This document shows positions 54,263-62,073 of a DNA stretch of 64,000 nucleotides, in pieces. Both the position numbers and the translations under genes were made by a program. Position 1 is the stretch's first letter. The number at the start of each line of letters is the position of its first letter. The notes beneath the pieces are model-generated. The model ran no database searches. It was not told the DNA's origin and saw only the letters and a list, made by a program, of their open reading frames with translations. Source of the stretch: Rhodopseudomonas sp. AAP120 (lineage in GTDB: Bacteria; Pseudomonadota; Alphaproteobacteria; Rhizobiales; Xanthobacteraceae); the NCBI RefSeq assembly GCF_001295845.1, contig NZ_LJIC01000091.1:1-64000 (forward strand), given 5' to 3'.

Positions 54263-54781
54263 CTATTGCATCGTCGTCTGCGGAGCGCCGCCGGCGTCGG
54301 AGGCCGGCCCTGCCTGCACCGCATCGGCGACGCCGTCGACCGGCCGGGTCTGTGCCAGGCCGGCGAGCTCCTCGCGCAGAAACACGATGAGCTGCTGCAC
54401 CAGATGGTCCCAGATCTCGATCTCGGCGCGCAGGTGATCGCGGCTGACGCCGCCGGCAAGTAACAGATCGAGCGACAGCGCAAGGAACGGCCCGCTGAGC
54501 TGCAGCCGTCCGAACCGGCGCGACGCGTTCCAGCGGTTGACGACGGCGAGCGGCAGCTCGCCCTGCACCTGAATCACCGCGACCAGCGCGATGTCGAGGA
54601 TGCCCTCGCCGTCGGGAAGACGATTACCCGGCCGGATGTCGAAGGCGAGACCGTTGGTCGCGGAGCGCAGATAAGTCAGATTGGCGACCGGATCGGACGC
54701 CGTCTCGACCCGATAGCCGGCGAGCTGAAACAGTTCGCGCAGCCCCTCGAGATCGAGCTTGCTGATGAGAGTGTCGGACAT
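54263..54781 (-). CDS. YbjN-like protein
   Basis: The 172 residues match the YbjN/type III-chaperone-like fold: LEGLRELFQLAGYRVE at the N terminus, PDGEGILDIALVAVIQVQG in the middle, and WNASRRFGRLQLSGPFLALSLDLLLAGGV. There is no signal peptide, so it is cytoplasmic. Members of this fold often bind partner proteins and act as chaperones, so a role with the exoprotein or the sigma system is possible. It follows the PpiC gene by 57 bp. Confidence 0.75.
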   Translation of the reverse strand: MSDTLISKLDLEGLRELFQLAGYRVETASDPVANLTYLRSATNGLAFDIRPGNRLPDGEGILDIALVAVIQVQGELPLAVVNRWNASRRFGRLQLSGPFLALSLDLLLAGGVSRDHLRAEIEIWDHLVQQLIVFLREELAGLAQTRPVDGVADAVQAGPASDAGGAPQTTMQ

Positions 54782-54838
54782 GGACGTCTCCGATTTGAGA
54801 AGAGTGGCAGGATGACGGGAGAGCAGCGACGGATTCGG

Positions 54839-55891
54839 CTATCGCGTCGCGGCGCCGCGCTCGTTCAGTAATCCGGCCAATGCGAGTTCGTTGATCACGG
54901 GCGGCTGCTGCTTCAGCAGTTCGGCCAGATAGGTTCGGCGCAACACCGCAGCCCTTTCGTTGCGGATCTGCTGGATCAAGCCGTCGCGGACTTCCGGCAG
55001 GGTGCGGGTGTAAGGAGTCTTGGTATCGAGGACTTTGACGAAGTGCCAGCCGTCGTCGAGCTTGATCGGCTCGGACACGGCATTCTTGGCGAGCTCCATC
55101 ACCCGGCTGCGGATCTCCGGCCGGATCTGGTTCTCCACCACCCAGCCCAGCGCGCCGCCATTGGCGTCGCCGGCCTCGGTGGCGATCGCAGCGAAGTCGG
55201 CACCCGGCGCCTTCAGCTTACGCTGAATATCCTCGACACTCTTACGTGCCTTGTCCTCGGCGGCCTTGTCCGCATCCTTCGGCAGCGCGACGAAAACCTG
55301 CGCGAGTTCGAACTGTCGCGGCATCAGGAACGCGGCACGGTTGGCGTCGTAGACCTTTTGCAGATCGTCATCGCTCGGAAACTTCTCCGGCGGATTCGAA
55401 ACCGTCTGCAGATAGAGTTCGACGGCAGCGCTCTCGCGGACGCGATCGAGCTTCTCGGCGATGCTCGGCTGCTGATCCCACTTCTTGGCATTGATCTCCT
55501 GCAGCACCAGGCGATTGGCCAGCATCATCCGCACCGCCTGGCTGAGCAGATTGGGATCCTGCCGCAACGCCGCGAGATCGCGATCGCCGAGCGCGGCGAC
55601 GTAACCGCGGATCTCCTCCGCCGAGATGTTGGTATTGCCGACGCGCGCGATCACGTCGTCGTTCTTGCGGGCGTCGGCATTGTCTGCCGCGCGCGCCGCT
55701 TTCGGGGCGGCGGCGGGTGCCTGCGGCGCTACGGCCGGTTCCTGCTTGGCCGCGCGCGGCGCCGTGTGCGGTTGCCGCTGCGCGGGCGCGGGCGGCGTCG
55801 GCGCGGTCTGAGCCGCCGCGACCAACGGAACGAGCGTCGCGACGCTGACCAGGGCTGTCCGCCGGATGCAATCGACGATGCTGTTACTCAT
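54839..55891 (-). CDS. PpiC-type (parvulin) peptidyl-prolyl isomerase, exported
   Basis: The 350-residue protein has a signal peptide (to about residue 28), a Pro/Ala-rich linker (30-75), a SurA-like N-terminal helical region, and a parvulin domain (about 190-295) with RQFELAQVFVALP, GADFAAIATEAGDANGGALGWV and VSEPIKLDDGWHFVKVLD. It should assist folding of outer-membrane or secreted proteins, here probably TpsA, TpsB or the porin. The start overlaps the stop of the coiled-coil gene by ATGA. Confidence 0.92.
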   Translation of the reverse strand: MSNSIVDCIRRTALVSVATLVPLVAAAQTAPTPPAPAQRQPHTAPRAAKQEPAVAPQAPAAAPKAARAADNADARKNDDVIARVGNTNISAEEIRGYVAALGDRDLAALRQDPNLLSQAVRMMLANRLVLQEINAKKWDQQPSIAEKLDRVRESAAVELYLQTVSNPPEKFPSDDDLQKVYDANRAAFLMPRQFELAQVFVALPKDADKAAEDKARKSVEDIQRKLKAPGADFAAIATEAGDANGGALGWVVENQIRPEIRSRVMELAKNAVSEPIKLDDGWHFVKVLDTKTPYTRTLPEVRDGLIQQIRNERAAVLRRTYLAELLKQQPPVINELALAGLLNERGAATR

Positions 55892-56481
55892 GGGCTCACC
55901 TTCTGATCGAGAAACTTGTCGCCGGTTTCCTGGATGCTGTTCTGGATTTCGACACGGCGGAATCCCAGCACCGGCTCTTGGGCAACTATTGTGTCACCGA
56001 TGGTGACACTTTGATAACGCTGCAGAAGATCCTTGCCTGCAGCGACCAACTGCTTGTTCTTGGCGACGCAGCTCTTGGTCGACGCCTTGTAGGCGTTGGC
56101 CTCGCCTTCGAACTTGGCGCGCGCCGCATCCTTGTCACGCGCCACCGAGGCGGCTTCCTCGTACGCGACTTTCCACTTTTCGAGCGTCTCGTCACGCTCC
56201 GAGAGCCGGCGATTGAACTCCTCGACGGCTTCCCGAAACTGCTTCTTGGCCTCTCTCGTTTCCGCCTTCGCGGCGTCGACCTGGGCCTTCGCCGCGGCCT
56301 TCTCCCGCTCGGCGTCGGCCACCTTGGCTTGCAGCGCGGCGCGCTGATCCTCGAGTTGCCGCGTTTGCAGCGTTGCGACACGGAGCGCTTCGCGCAGCTT
56401 GTCGGCCTCGGTCTCGGCGGACGCGCCAGTCGCCGAGCAGGCCAGCGCACCGATGGTGAGCATCACGATGAAGATCTTCAT
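55888..56481 (-). CDS. Coiled-coil exported protein
   Basis: The 197 residues begin with a signal peptide (cleavage near residue 22, ATGASAE) followed by a long coiled coil (about 25-130, heptad-rich in Glu, Ala, Lys, Arg) and a small C-terminal region with one Cys (SCVAKNKQLVAAGKDLL). It would be periplasmic and could span or scaffold the gap between membranes, as adaptors do. No family is recognised. It starts 2 bp after the porin stop and overlaps the PpiC gene, so it is in the same operon. Confidence 0.8.
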   Translation of the reverse strand: MKIFIVMLTIGALACSATGASAETEADKLREALRVATLQTRQLEDQRAALQAKVADAEREKAAAKAQVDAAKAETREAKKQFREAVEEFNRRLSERDETLEKWKVAYEEAASVARDKDAARAKFEGEANAYKASTKSCVAKNKQLVAAGKDLLQRYQSVTIGDTIVAQEPVLGFRRVEIQNSIQETGDKFLDQKVSP

Positions 56482-56483
56482 GA

Positions 56484-58355
56484 TCAGAACTTCGCGTTGA
56501 GGTCGACGAGCAAGACGTCCACCGCGTACGGCAGACCGGCGATGCTGTTGGCGCTCAGCCAGCGCACGGAGCTCCAGACGTTATCGCTGAGGCCGATATT
56601 GGCGCCGAGGAAGTAGCCCTTGAGGTTGGTTCCGCCGAGGCCGAAATCGGAGTCGGCGAAAGCATCCAGCGTGGCGTCGGACTCCAGATACTTGTAGCCG
56701 GCGTGGACGTTCCAGTCGCCGAAGTGCTTGATCTCGCGGTTACCGACGGTGACGCGCCCCATCCAGCCCTTGTCGCCGCCGTCGAACGCGCCGAGCGTCC
56801 CGTTCGATGTCGGCCCGCGGTTGTTGTAGAAGTAGCCGCCGACGTTGCCCGGAAGGCTCGTCATGCCGACACCGTTGTTCACGAGCGAGCGATTGAACGC
56901 GGTGTTCCAGACGAACTCGCCGTCGAGCACGATATGGAAGGGATGAAACTCGCCGAGATCGAGCGAGCCGCTCACCACCAGCGGCCGATACTTCTGTACG
57001 AGACCGAAATACTGATACTGCAGCTCGGCGCCGAAATTGTTGTTGGTGCCAAGCGACCCGAGGTTGCGCAGCGTCATGTAGGTGTTGCCCTTCTGCGCGA
57101 ACAGCGGGCGGGTCAGGTCGGTGCTGCAGCTGTTGCTCGCATTCGCCACGTAGCAGGTGTCCGAGGTCTGGCCCTGGACGTTCTGGAAGTCGTAGATCGC
57201 GGTCGCGAAACGGAACTCGCTGACCGGCGCGAAGCGTTGAGCGAAGCCTACCTGCGCGCCGAACAGCCAGCGATCTTTGCTCGAGAACTTCGACTGTTCG
57301 ATCGGCAGGTTGGTTCCGGCGTTGAAGTCGGTGTTGAAGATCGGGAACGCACCGGCCACACCGAACATCGAGAAGTCCGGCGTCACCGCATAACGGCCCT
57401 GGGCGGCGAAGCCGTCGAAGCCGAGTTCGCGATACCAGACCAGATCGGTCGGCGACCAGAACGGATTGTCGAACCGACCCGCCGACAGCACCAGGTCACG
57501 TTCGAACACTTCGTACTTCAGATAGCCGCGGTCGAGCCAGAGGGAGTATTTGGAGAAGTTCGAACCGCTGCCGCCCAACGTCTGATTGGTGGACAGCGGA
57601 GAATTGCTTTCGCCGGTCGCAATCCGCAGTCCTGCGTTGAAGCCGTAAGCGAGGTCGGCCTCCATGCCGAGCCGTGCCCGCAGCCGCACCTGGTTGCGGT
57701 TCTCGGTGGTGTTGTAGGTCGGCCAATTGTACGGATTGGTAACGCCCGACAGATCGTAGGGCGAGCCGCTGTTGATTGCGTTGAAGTTGATCGCGTCGGC
57801 CTGGGCGTTGCCCTTCGGGAAGAAGCTGCCCTGGTAGCGGCCGCGGAAGTCGCCGTAGAAGCGGATGCGCTGCGCCCATTCCGGATATAGGCCCGGAGAC
57901 GCCCAGTTCTCCTTCTGCGCCTTGGCCATGACCTCCTTCCGGAGTTCGTCGCGAAGCTGGCGCTTGACGACTTCCGGCACGTAGGTGACGTGCCGGGTGC
58001 CGGGAGGATTGGCGGCGGCAGCGGCTTCGCCGGCGGCCTTGGCGGCTTCGTCCGCCTTCACCCGTGCGTCCTTGGCGGCCTGCCGCGAGACGTAAGCCTC
58101 GGAGTCGGCCTGCTGGATCAGGCCGTCGGCCTCCTCCTGCGTCAGCAGCTTGCGCTTCACCATCAGGTTCAGGAGGTTGACCGTGGCATTGGGCGCCGCC
58201 GGCTTGGCATCGGACACCTTGGGCCGCTTGGTCTCGGCCTTATCGACGGTGCGATCCTCATTCTGGCCGAAGGCCGGCGCTGCGGTCGCGAGCGCCGCCA
58301 GCGAAACGGCGAGCAGATATGCGCGCCGGCGTGCGTTCGGATTGAAGTCAAACAT
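56484..58355 (-). CDS. Putative porin / outer-membrane beta-barrel
   Basis: The 623-residue protein has a signal peptide (cleavage near AFGQ, residue 30), a helical, Lys/Ala-rich N-terminal segment (about 60-140) as in oligomeric putative porins, then a long barrel region with alternating hydrophobic residues (YGDFRGRYQGSFF, RLRARLGMEADL) and a C-terminal Phe (VDLNAKF), the outer-membrane sorting signal. It lies between TonB and the coiled-coil gene. In TonB systems outer-membrane receptors usually have a plug; none is seen here, so it may be a plain porin. Confidence 0.87.
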   Translation of the reverse strand: MFDFNPNARRRAYLLAVSLAALATAAPAFGQNEDRTVDKAETKRPKVSDAKPAAPNATVNLLNLMVKRKLLTQEEADGLIQQADSEAYVSRQAAKDARVKADEAAKAAGEAAAAANPPGTRHVTYVPEVVKRQLRDELRKEVMAKAQKENWASPGLYPEWAQRIRFYGDFRGRYQGSFFPKGNAQADAINFNAINSGSPYDLSGVTNPYNWPTYNTTENRNQVRLRARLGMEADLAYGFNAGLRIATGESNSPLSTNQTLGGSGSNFSKYSLWLDRGYLKYEVFERDLVLSAGRFDNPFWSPTDLVWYRELGFDGFAAQGRYAVTPDFSMFGVAGAFPIFNTDFNAGTNLPIEQSKFSSKDRWLFGAQVGFAQRFAPVSEFRFATAIYDFQNVQGQTSDTCYVANASNSCSTDLTRPLFAQKGNTYMTLRNLGSLGTNNNFGAELQYQYFGLVQKYRPLVVSGSLDLGEFHPFHIVLDGEFVWNTAFNRSLVNNGVGMTSLPGNVGGYFYNNRGPTSNGTLGAFDGGDKGWMGRVTVGNREIKHFGDWNVHAGYKYLESDATLDAFADSDFGLGGTNLKGYFLGANIGLSDNVWSSVRWLSANSIAGLPYAVDVLLVDLNAKF

Positions 58356-58394
58356 CGTCCCCTGTCCTTCTACTCGTCGTCGTTGTTAGTTGGG

Positions 58395-59129
58395 TCAGCT
58401 CGGCCGACGCGCGTTTACGCGCATCACCATGGGCATCGGTGCGTCTTTGGGCGGCGGCTCGCGCAACGTCAGCCTGCCGAGCACTTCGTCGCGGATGACT
58501 TGGTCGAGTTGGGCGTCTCCGGTCGACGGCGTCAGCAGCACGCGGGTGATCTTGCCGGTGCTGTCGGCCCACAACCGCAGCTCGAACTGCAGCACCGCGC
58601 GTTGCGTCCGTCGATCCGAACGCAGCGCGCTGTCGATCTGCGACTGCACGATCGACGCGTACCAGCCCCAGCGGCTGCCGCCGCCGCCACCGCCACCATA
58701 CGGATTGCCACCCGGCTTGCCGCCGAGGTTGAACAAATCGCCGGGCCCGGTCGCCTTCGCGTCGAGCGACAGCGGCCCCGGCGGTTCGTCGTTCTTGGCG
58801 TCCTTGATCGGCTCGTCCTGCGGCTTCTCGATCGGCTTCTCTTCCTTGAACTCCGGCTCCGCCATCTTCGGCTGCTCGATCATCTTCTGCTCGGGCGGCG
58901 GAGGCGGCGGCGGTGGAGGTGGCGGCGGCACGTTGACGATGGTGATCTCGTGCACCTGGCGCGGCGGCGGCAGATCGTCGCCGCTGAACAGCCAGCGATA
59001 ACCGCCGACGAACAGCATCGCGAGGATCGCCAGTGCGGCCCCGTAGCGCAGCGCGGACCGCCTGCCCGGCCGGCGAGCGGCATCGTCCTCTTCGGTGCCG
59101 CGCGTCCAATCCTCTCCGAGCTTGCTCAC
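58395..59129 (-). CDS. TonB-like energy transducer
   Basis: The 244-residue protein has the TonB plan: cytoplasmic N terminus, one membrane segment (about 29-47, YGAALAILAMLFVGGYRWLF), a periplasmic Pro-rich region beginning with twelve consecutive Pro residues near 68-79, Glu/Lys/Pro repeats, a Gly-rich hinge and a C-terminal domain (WGWYASIVQSQIDSALRS...LRLWADSTGKITRVLLTPSTGDAQLDQVI) of TonB-C type. It would carry ExbB-ExbD energy to an outer-membrane partner. Its start overlaps the preceding gene by ATGA (59126-59129). Confidence 0.9.
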   Translation of the reverse strand: MSKLGEDWTRGTEEDDAARRPGRRSALRYGAALAILAMLFVGGYRWLFSGDDLPPPRQVHEITIVNVPPPPPPPPPPPPEQKMIEQPKMAEPEFKEEKPIEKPQDEPIKDAKNDEPPGPLSLDAKATGPGDLFNLGGKPGGNPYGGGGGGGSRWGWYASIVQSQIDSALRSDRRTQRAVLQFELRLWADSTGKITRVLLTPSTGDAQLDQVIRDEVLGRLTLREPPPKDAPMPMVMRVNARRPS

Positions 59130-59620
59130 GACGCTTCTCCGCAGGATCTGGAAACGACGCCGCAGTCGGCGCTGTATTGCAGCACGAACTTCACCAGTAG
59201 CGCGAAGTCGGTCGTCTCCAGCGTCAGCCGCGACGGCGGGGCGTCGATCTTGAGCTGAAAGCTGCCGTCTTCAGCGTGGTACTCGACGTAGGCGTCGCGA
59301 TCGATCGACAGCCGCCGATAACGGCCGTTCGACAGCGTCAGCCGGAACGGATCATCCGCTTGACCCGCGGTCCGGTCGCGGAGCATTCCGGCCAGCTTGA
59401 CGAGCAGCGCCTCGCCCCGGACCGGGAACGCCAGCACCGCGGCGCCACCGTCGTCGCGGCCGCCCTGCTCCGGCTCAGCGACGACACCGACGCCACGCAG
59501 CACCGCCGGACGCCGTCCGAACCGGCGCAGCAGCGCGTCGCGCATCTGCACGAACATGCTGTCCTGAACCGCGTCGGCGACGCGCGGCGGGTGGGGAAAC
59601 GACGTGCACATCAAAGGCAT
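59126..59620 (-). CDS. Unknown protein between exbD and tonB
   Basis: The 164 residues carry no recognisable domain. There is no signal peptide or membrane segment. The C-terminal half has a beta-rich look (FRLTLSNGRYRRLSIDRDAYVEYHAEDG...SRLTLETTDFALLVKFVLQY). The start is either 59620 or the ATG at 59611; GGAG lies just upstream of both. It begins 7 bp after the exbD stop and is coupled by ATGA to tonB, so it is a fixed part of the motor operon and may be a cytoplasmic accessory. Confidence 0.75.
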   Translation of the reverse strand: MPLMCTSFPHPPRVADAVQDSMFVQMRDALLRRFGRRPAVLRGVGVVAEPEQGGRDDGGAAVLAFPVRGEALLVKLAGMLRDRTAGQADDPFRLTLSNGRYRRLSIDRDAYVEYHAEDGSFQLKIDAPPSRLTLETTDFALLVKFVLQYSADCGVVSRSCGEAS

Positions 59621-59627
59621 CGCTCCG

Positions 59628-60032
59628 TCACTTCACCAGCGGCTTGGTTGCAAGACCGACCTGGCTGAGGCCGATCCGACCGAGCAGATCGAGGACGTCC
59701 ATCACGCTCTGGTACTGGGCCTGCGCGTCGCCGCGCAGCACCACGGGAAACTCCGGCGTCAACGCCTTCTGCTGCAGCAGGCGCTGCTCCAGCTCCGGCA
59801 GGGTCACCGGCACGGTGTCCAGAAAGATCTTGCCGTCGTTGCCGACCGTGATCGCCTTCGTGGTCTGCGTCGCCAGACTGGGCGCAGCGGACGCCTTGGG
59901 CAGATTGACCTTCTGCCCCTGCACCGTCGCCGTGGTCATGATGATGAAGATCACCAGCAGCACGTAGGCGAGATCCAACATCGGCGTGATGTTGATGTCG
60001 TCGTACGGCTTGGAGTCGTCGTGGACCTGCAT
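59628..60032 (-). CDS. exbD: ExbD/TolR-family motor protein
   Basis: The 134 residues have the ExbD plan: short cytoplasmic start (DDINITPMLDLAYVLLVIFIIMT), one membrane segment in which Asp20 (PMLDLAYV) is the conserved proton-path residue, and a periplasmic domain ending in VLDLLGRIGLSQVGLATKP. It pairs with the ExbB-like protein encoded 4 bp upstream to form the proton-driven motor that energises TonB. Confidence 0.95.
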   Translation of the reverse strand: MQVHDDSKPYDDINITPMLDLAYVLLVIFIIMTTATVQGQKVNLPKASAAPSLATQTTKAITVGNDGKIFLDTVPVTLPELEQRLLQQKALTPEFPVVLRGDAQAQYQSVMDVLDLLGRIGLSQVGLATKPLVK

Positions 60033-60036
60033 CGAC

Positions 60037-62073
60037 TCACTCCGCCGCCTGGCCGCGCCGCAGCGGCGCCGGCCGGTCAGTGGTGTAGAGCTCTGCGATC
60101 CGCGTCACCACGTCGTCGACGAAAACCTGCACGTCGGCGGTGAGGTTCTTGATCTGGGAGATCAGGTAGTTGTAGCCGAACAGCGCCGGGATCGCGACGC
60201 CGAGGCCGGCGACGGTGGCGACCAGCGCGGCCGCGATGCCCGGCGCGATGGCGTTGACGTTGACGTCGCCCGAGGCCGCGATCGCCGCGAAGGTGATCAT
60301 CACGCCGACCACGGTGCCGAGCAGACCGAGGAACGGGCCGCCGGAGATCGCGATCGTCAGCATCACCATCAGCCGATTGAGGCGCTGCGACTCCCGCACC
60401 ACCCCGCCGTCGAGCGCCGCACGTATCGCGGCGATCGAGCTCGACGACAGCACCGGCATGCCGCCCTGGCCGGAGCGCCGGCGGATCTCGTCGGCGGCGA
60501 TGTGATAGATCCGGTACAGCGACGAGGACCGCATCAGCGCCGCGTCCTTGTTGTTGAGCCGTCCGCCGAGCGTCGCCACGTCCTCCTGCGAGCCGTGGCT
60601 CATCAGCGTCAGGTCGAAATCGACGCTGTTGTAGCAGGCCATGAACCGCGCATTCGCCCGGGCCTGGCGGCGCAGATACGACGCACGGTCGACCATCACC
60701 ATCCAGCTGATCACCGCCATCACCATCAGGATGCCGATCACCACCCAGCCGTCGAGCGTGACCGATTTCAGGATCACCGCGAAGTAGCCGGACAGCCAGC
60801 TGCCGGTTTCTTCGTCGACGCTGAAAGCGACCAGCTTGCTGTTGTCGAGACCCTGGCCGATCGCGGCAAGCCGGATCACGCCGGCCGAACGCGCAACCTT
60901 GCTGATCTCGAGCTCATCGATATCGCCGGCGAAGCCGGCCATCGCCACCGCGACGGGAGCCGCGGGCGCGGCTTCAGCCGCCGGGGCAGCAGCCGGGTCC
61001 GTGCCGGCTTGGGGCGTGCTTCCGTCGGCCAGCGGCGCCGGCGAGGCGGCCGGTGCAACTGTTGGAGTAGCGCTGGGGGCAAGAGCGTCTCCGCCGACGA
61101 AAGCAAGGGTGTTCAGAGCCGGCAGCGCGGCATCCAGCACCGCATAGGCATTGCCGTCCAGATACAGCGTCACCCGGCCATTGCCGGCGACCGCCGCGAC
61201 GTGGTGCCAGCTGTTGGGCGCGACCGGAGCCGCCGTCGTGCTGCGCTGAACCGCACCGGCATTGGCGACCTCGACGAACGGCGCGCCGTTGTCGAGACCG
61301 ATCACCACGGCGTTGCCGCCGTCGCGGCGGCTGTACAGCGCCGTGTTCGGCTGAGCCGCCGCCGGCTTGATCCAGGCCGACCAGGTCCAGCCGGTGGTGC
61401 CGCCGGCCAGCGCAAGCGCCGACGAGGACGGCAGCGTCAGCGGCGTGCGGCCGTCGAGCCGCAGGCCGGTGCCGATGATCGCGCCATCGGCCGGCTGGCC
61501 GACGCTCTGTGCATTGTTGCCCCACACGGTGGAGTCGAGCGGCACGGTGCCGCGCTCGGCGAAGTGATAGACGAGCTGAGTATCGGCGTCGTAAGTGCCC
61601 TTGGAGTCAGCCGTCGCCATGGCTTTCTTGTTGCCGTAGTACAGCCACAGCTCGGTCTTGGCGCCGGGCTGCAGGTTCGGCACGGAGACCCACACCAGGG
61701 CCTCGCCGAGCAGCGCATCGAATTTCTCGATGTGGTACTTCAGGGGCGTCTTGTCGTCGCCGGCGATGAAGCGCAGGTCGCCGCCATCCTCCTTAGTCGC
61801 ATTGAAGCGGAAGTTGCCGGTGTGCAGCCGCACCAGCAGCGGCGTGGTGCCGATCGGATCCGTGATGTTGGCGCCGGCAGCGCTGGTATCGATCGTGATC
61901 TTCTTGCGCAGCTGCCACTCGTCGTTCCACCACGCGTTCGCGGGGGTCGCCGTCAACAACATGCCGCCGAGCGCCGCCAACAGGCCGGTCTTGGTCAGAG
62001 CCTTCGTCAGATTCTTGGCGCCTCGCGACCACCCCCATTCGGCGCCGCGCACGTCGTTCGTCTCGATTGTCAT
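60037..62073 (-). CDS. ExbB/TolQ-type proton channel fused to DUF2341 and LamG-like domains
   Basis: The 678-residue protein has a signal peptide (to about residue 47), a DUF2341 domain (about 48-145, WWNDEWQLRKKITIDTS...TELWLYYGN), a LamG/concanavalin-like lectin fold (about 190-330, WTWSAWIKPAAAQP...SWHHVAAVAGNGRVTLYLDG), a Pro/Ala linker, a membrane segment near 435-460, and a C-terminal MotA/TolQ/ExbB channel domain (about 560-665, GLLGTVVGVMITFAAIAASGDV, LVATVAGLGVAIPALFGYN). The periplasmic lectin-like part is fused to a motor protein, unlike normal ExbB. The ATG at 62073 overlaps the tpsB stop. Its exbD follows at once. Confidence 0.93.
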   Translation of the reverse strand: MTIETNDVRGAEWGWSRGAKNLTKALTKTGLLAALGGMLLTATPANAWWNDEWQLRKKITIDTSAAGANITDPIGTTPLLVRLHTGNFRFNATKEDGGDLRFIAGDDKTPLKYHIEKFDALLGEALVWVSVPNLQPGAKTELWLYYGNKKAMATADSKGTYDADTQLVYHFAERGTVPLDSTVWGNNAQSVGQPADGAIIGTGLRLDGRTPLTLPSSSALALAGGTTGWTWSAWIKPAAAQPNTALYSRRDGGNAVVIGLDNGAPFVEVANAGAVQRSTTAAPVAPNSWHHVAAVAGNGRVTLYLDGNAYAVLDAALPALNTLAFVGGDALAPSATPTVAPAASPAPLADGSTPQAGTDPAAAPAAEAAPAAPVAVAMAGFAGDIDELEISKVARSAGVIRLAAIGQGLDNSKLVAFSVDEETGSWLSGYFAVILKSVTLDGWVVIGILMVMAVISWMVMVDRASYLRRQARANARFMACYNSVDFDLTLMSHGSQEDVATLGGRLNNKDAALMRSSSLYRIYHIAADEIRRRSGQGGMPVLSSSSIAAIRAALDGGVVRESQRLNRLMVMLTIAISGGPFLGLLGTVVGVMITFAAIAASGDVNVNAIAPGIAAALVATVAGLGVAIPALFGYNYLISQIKNLTADVQVFVDDVVTRIAELYTTDRPAPLRRGQAAE

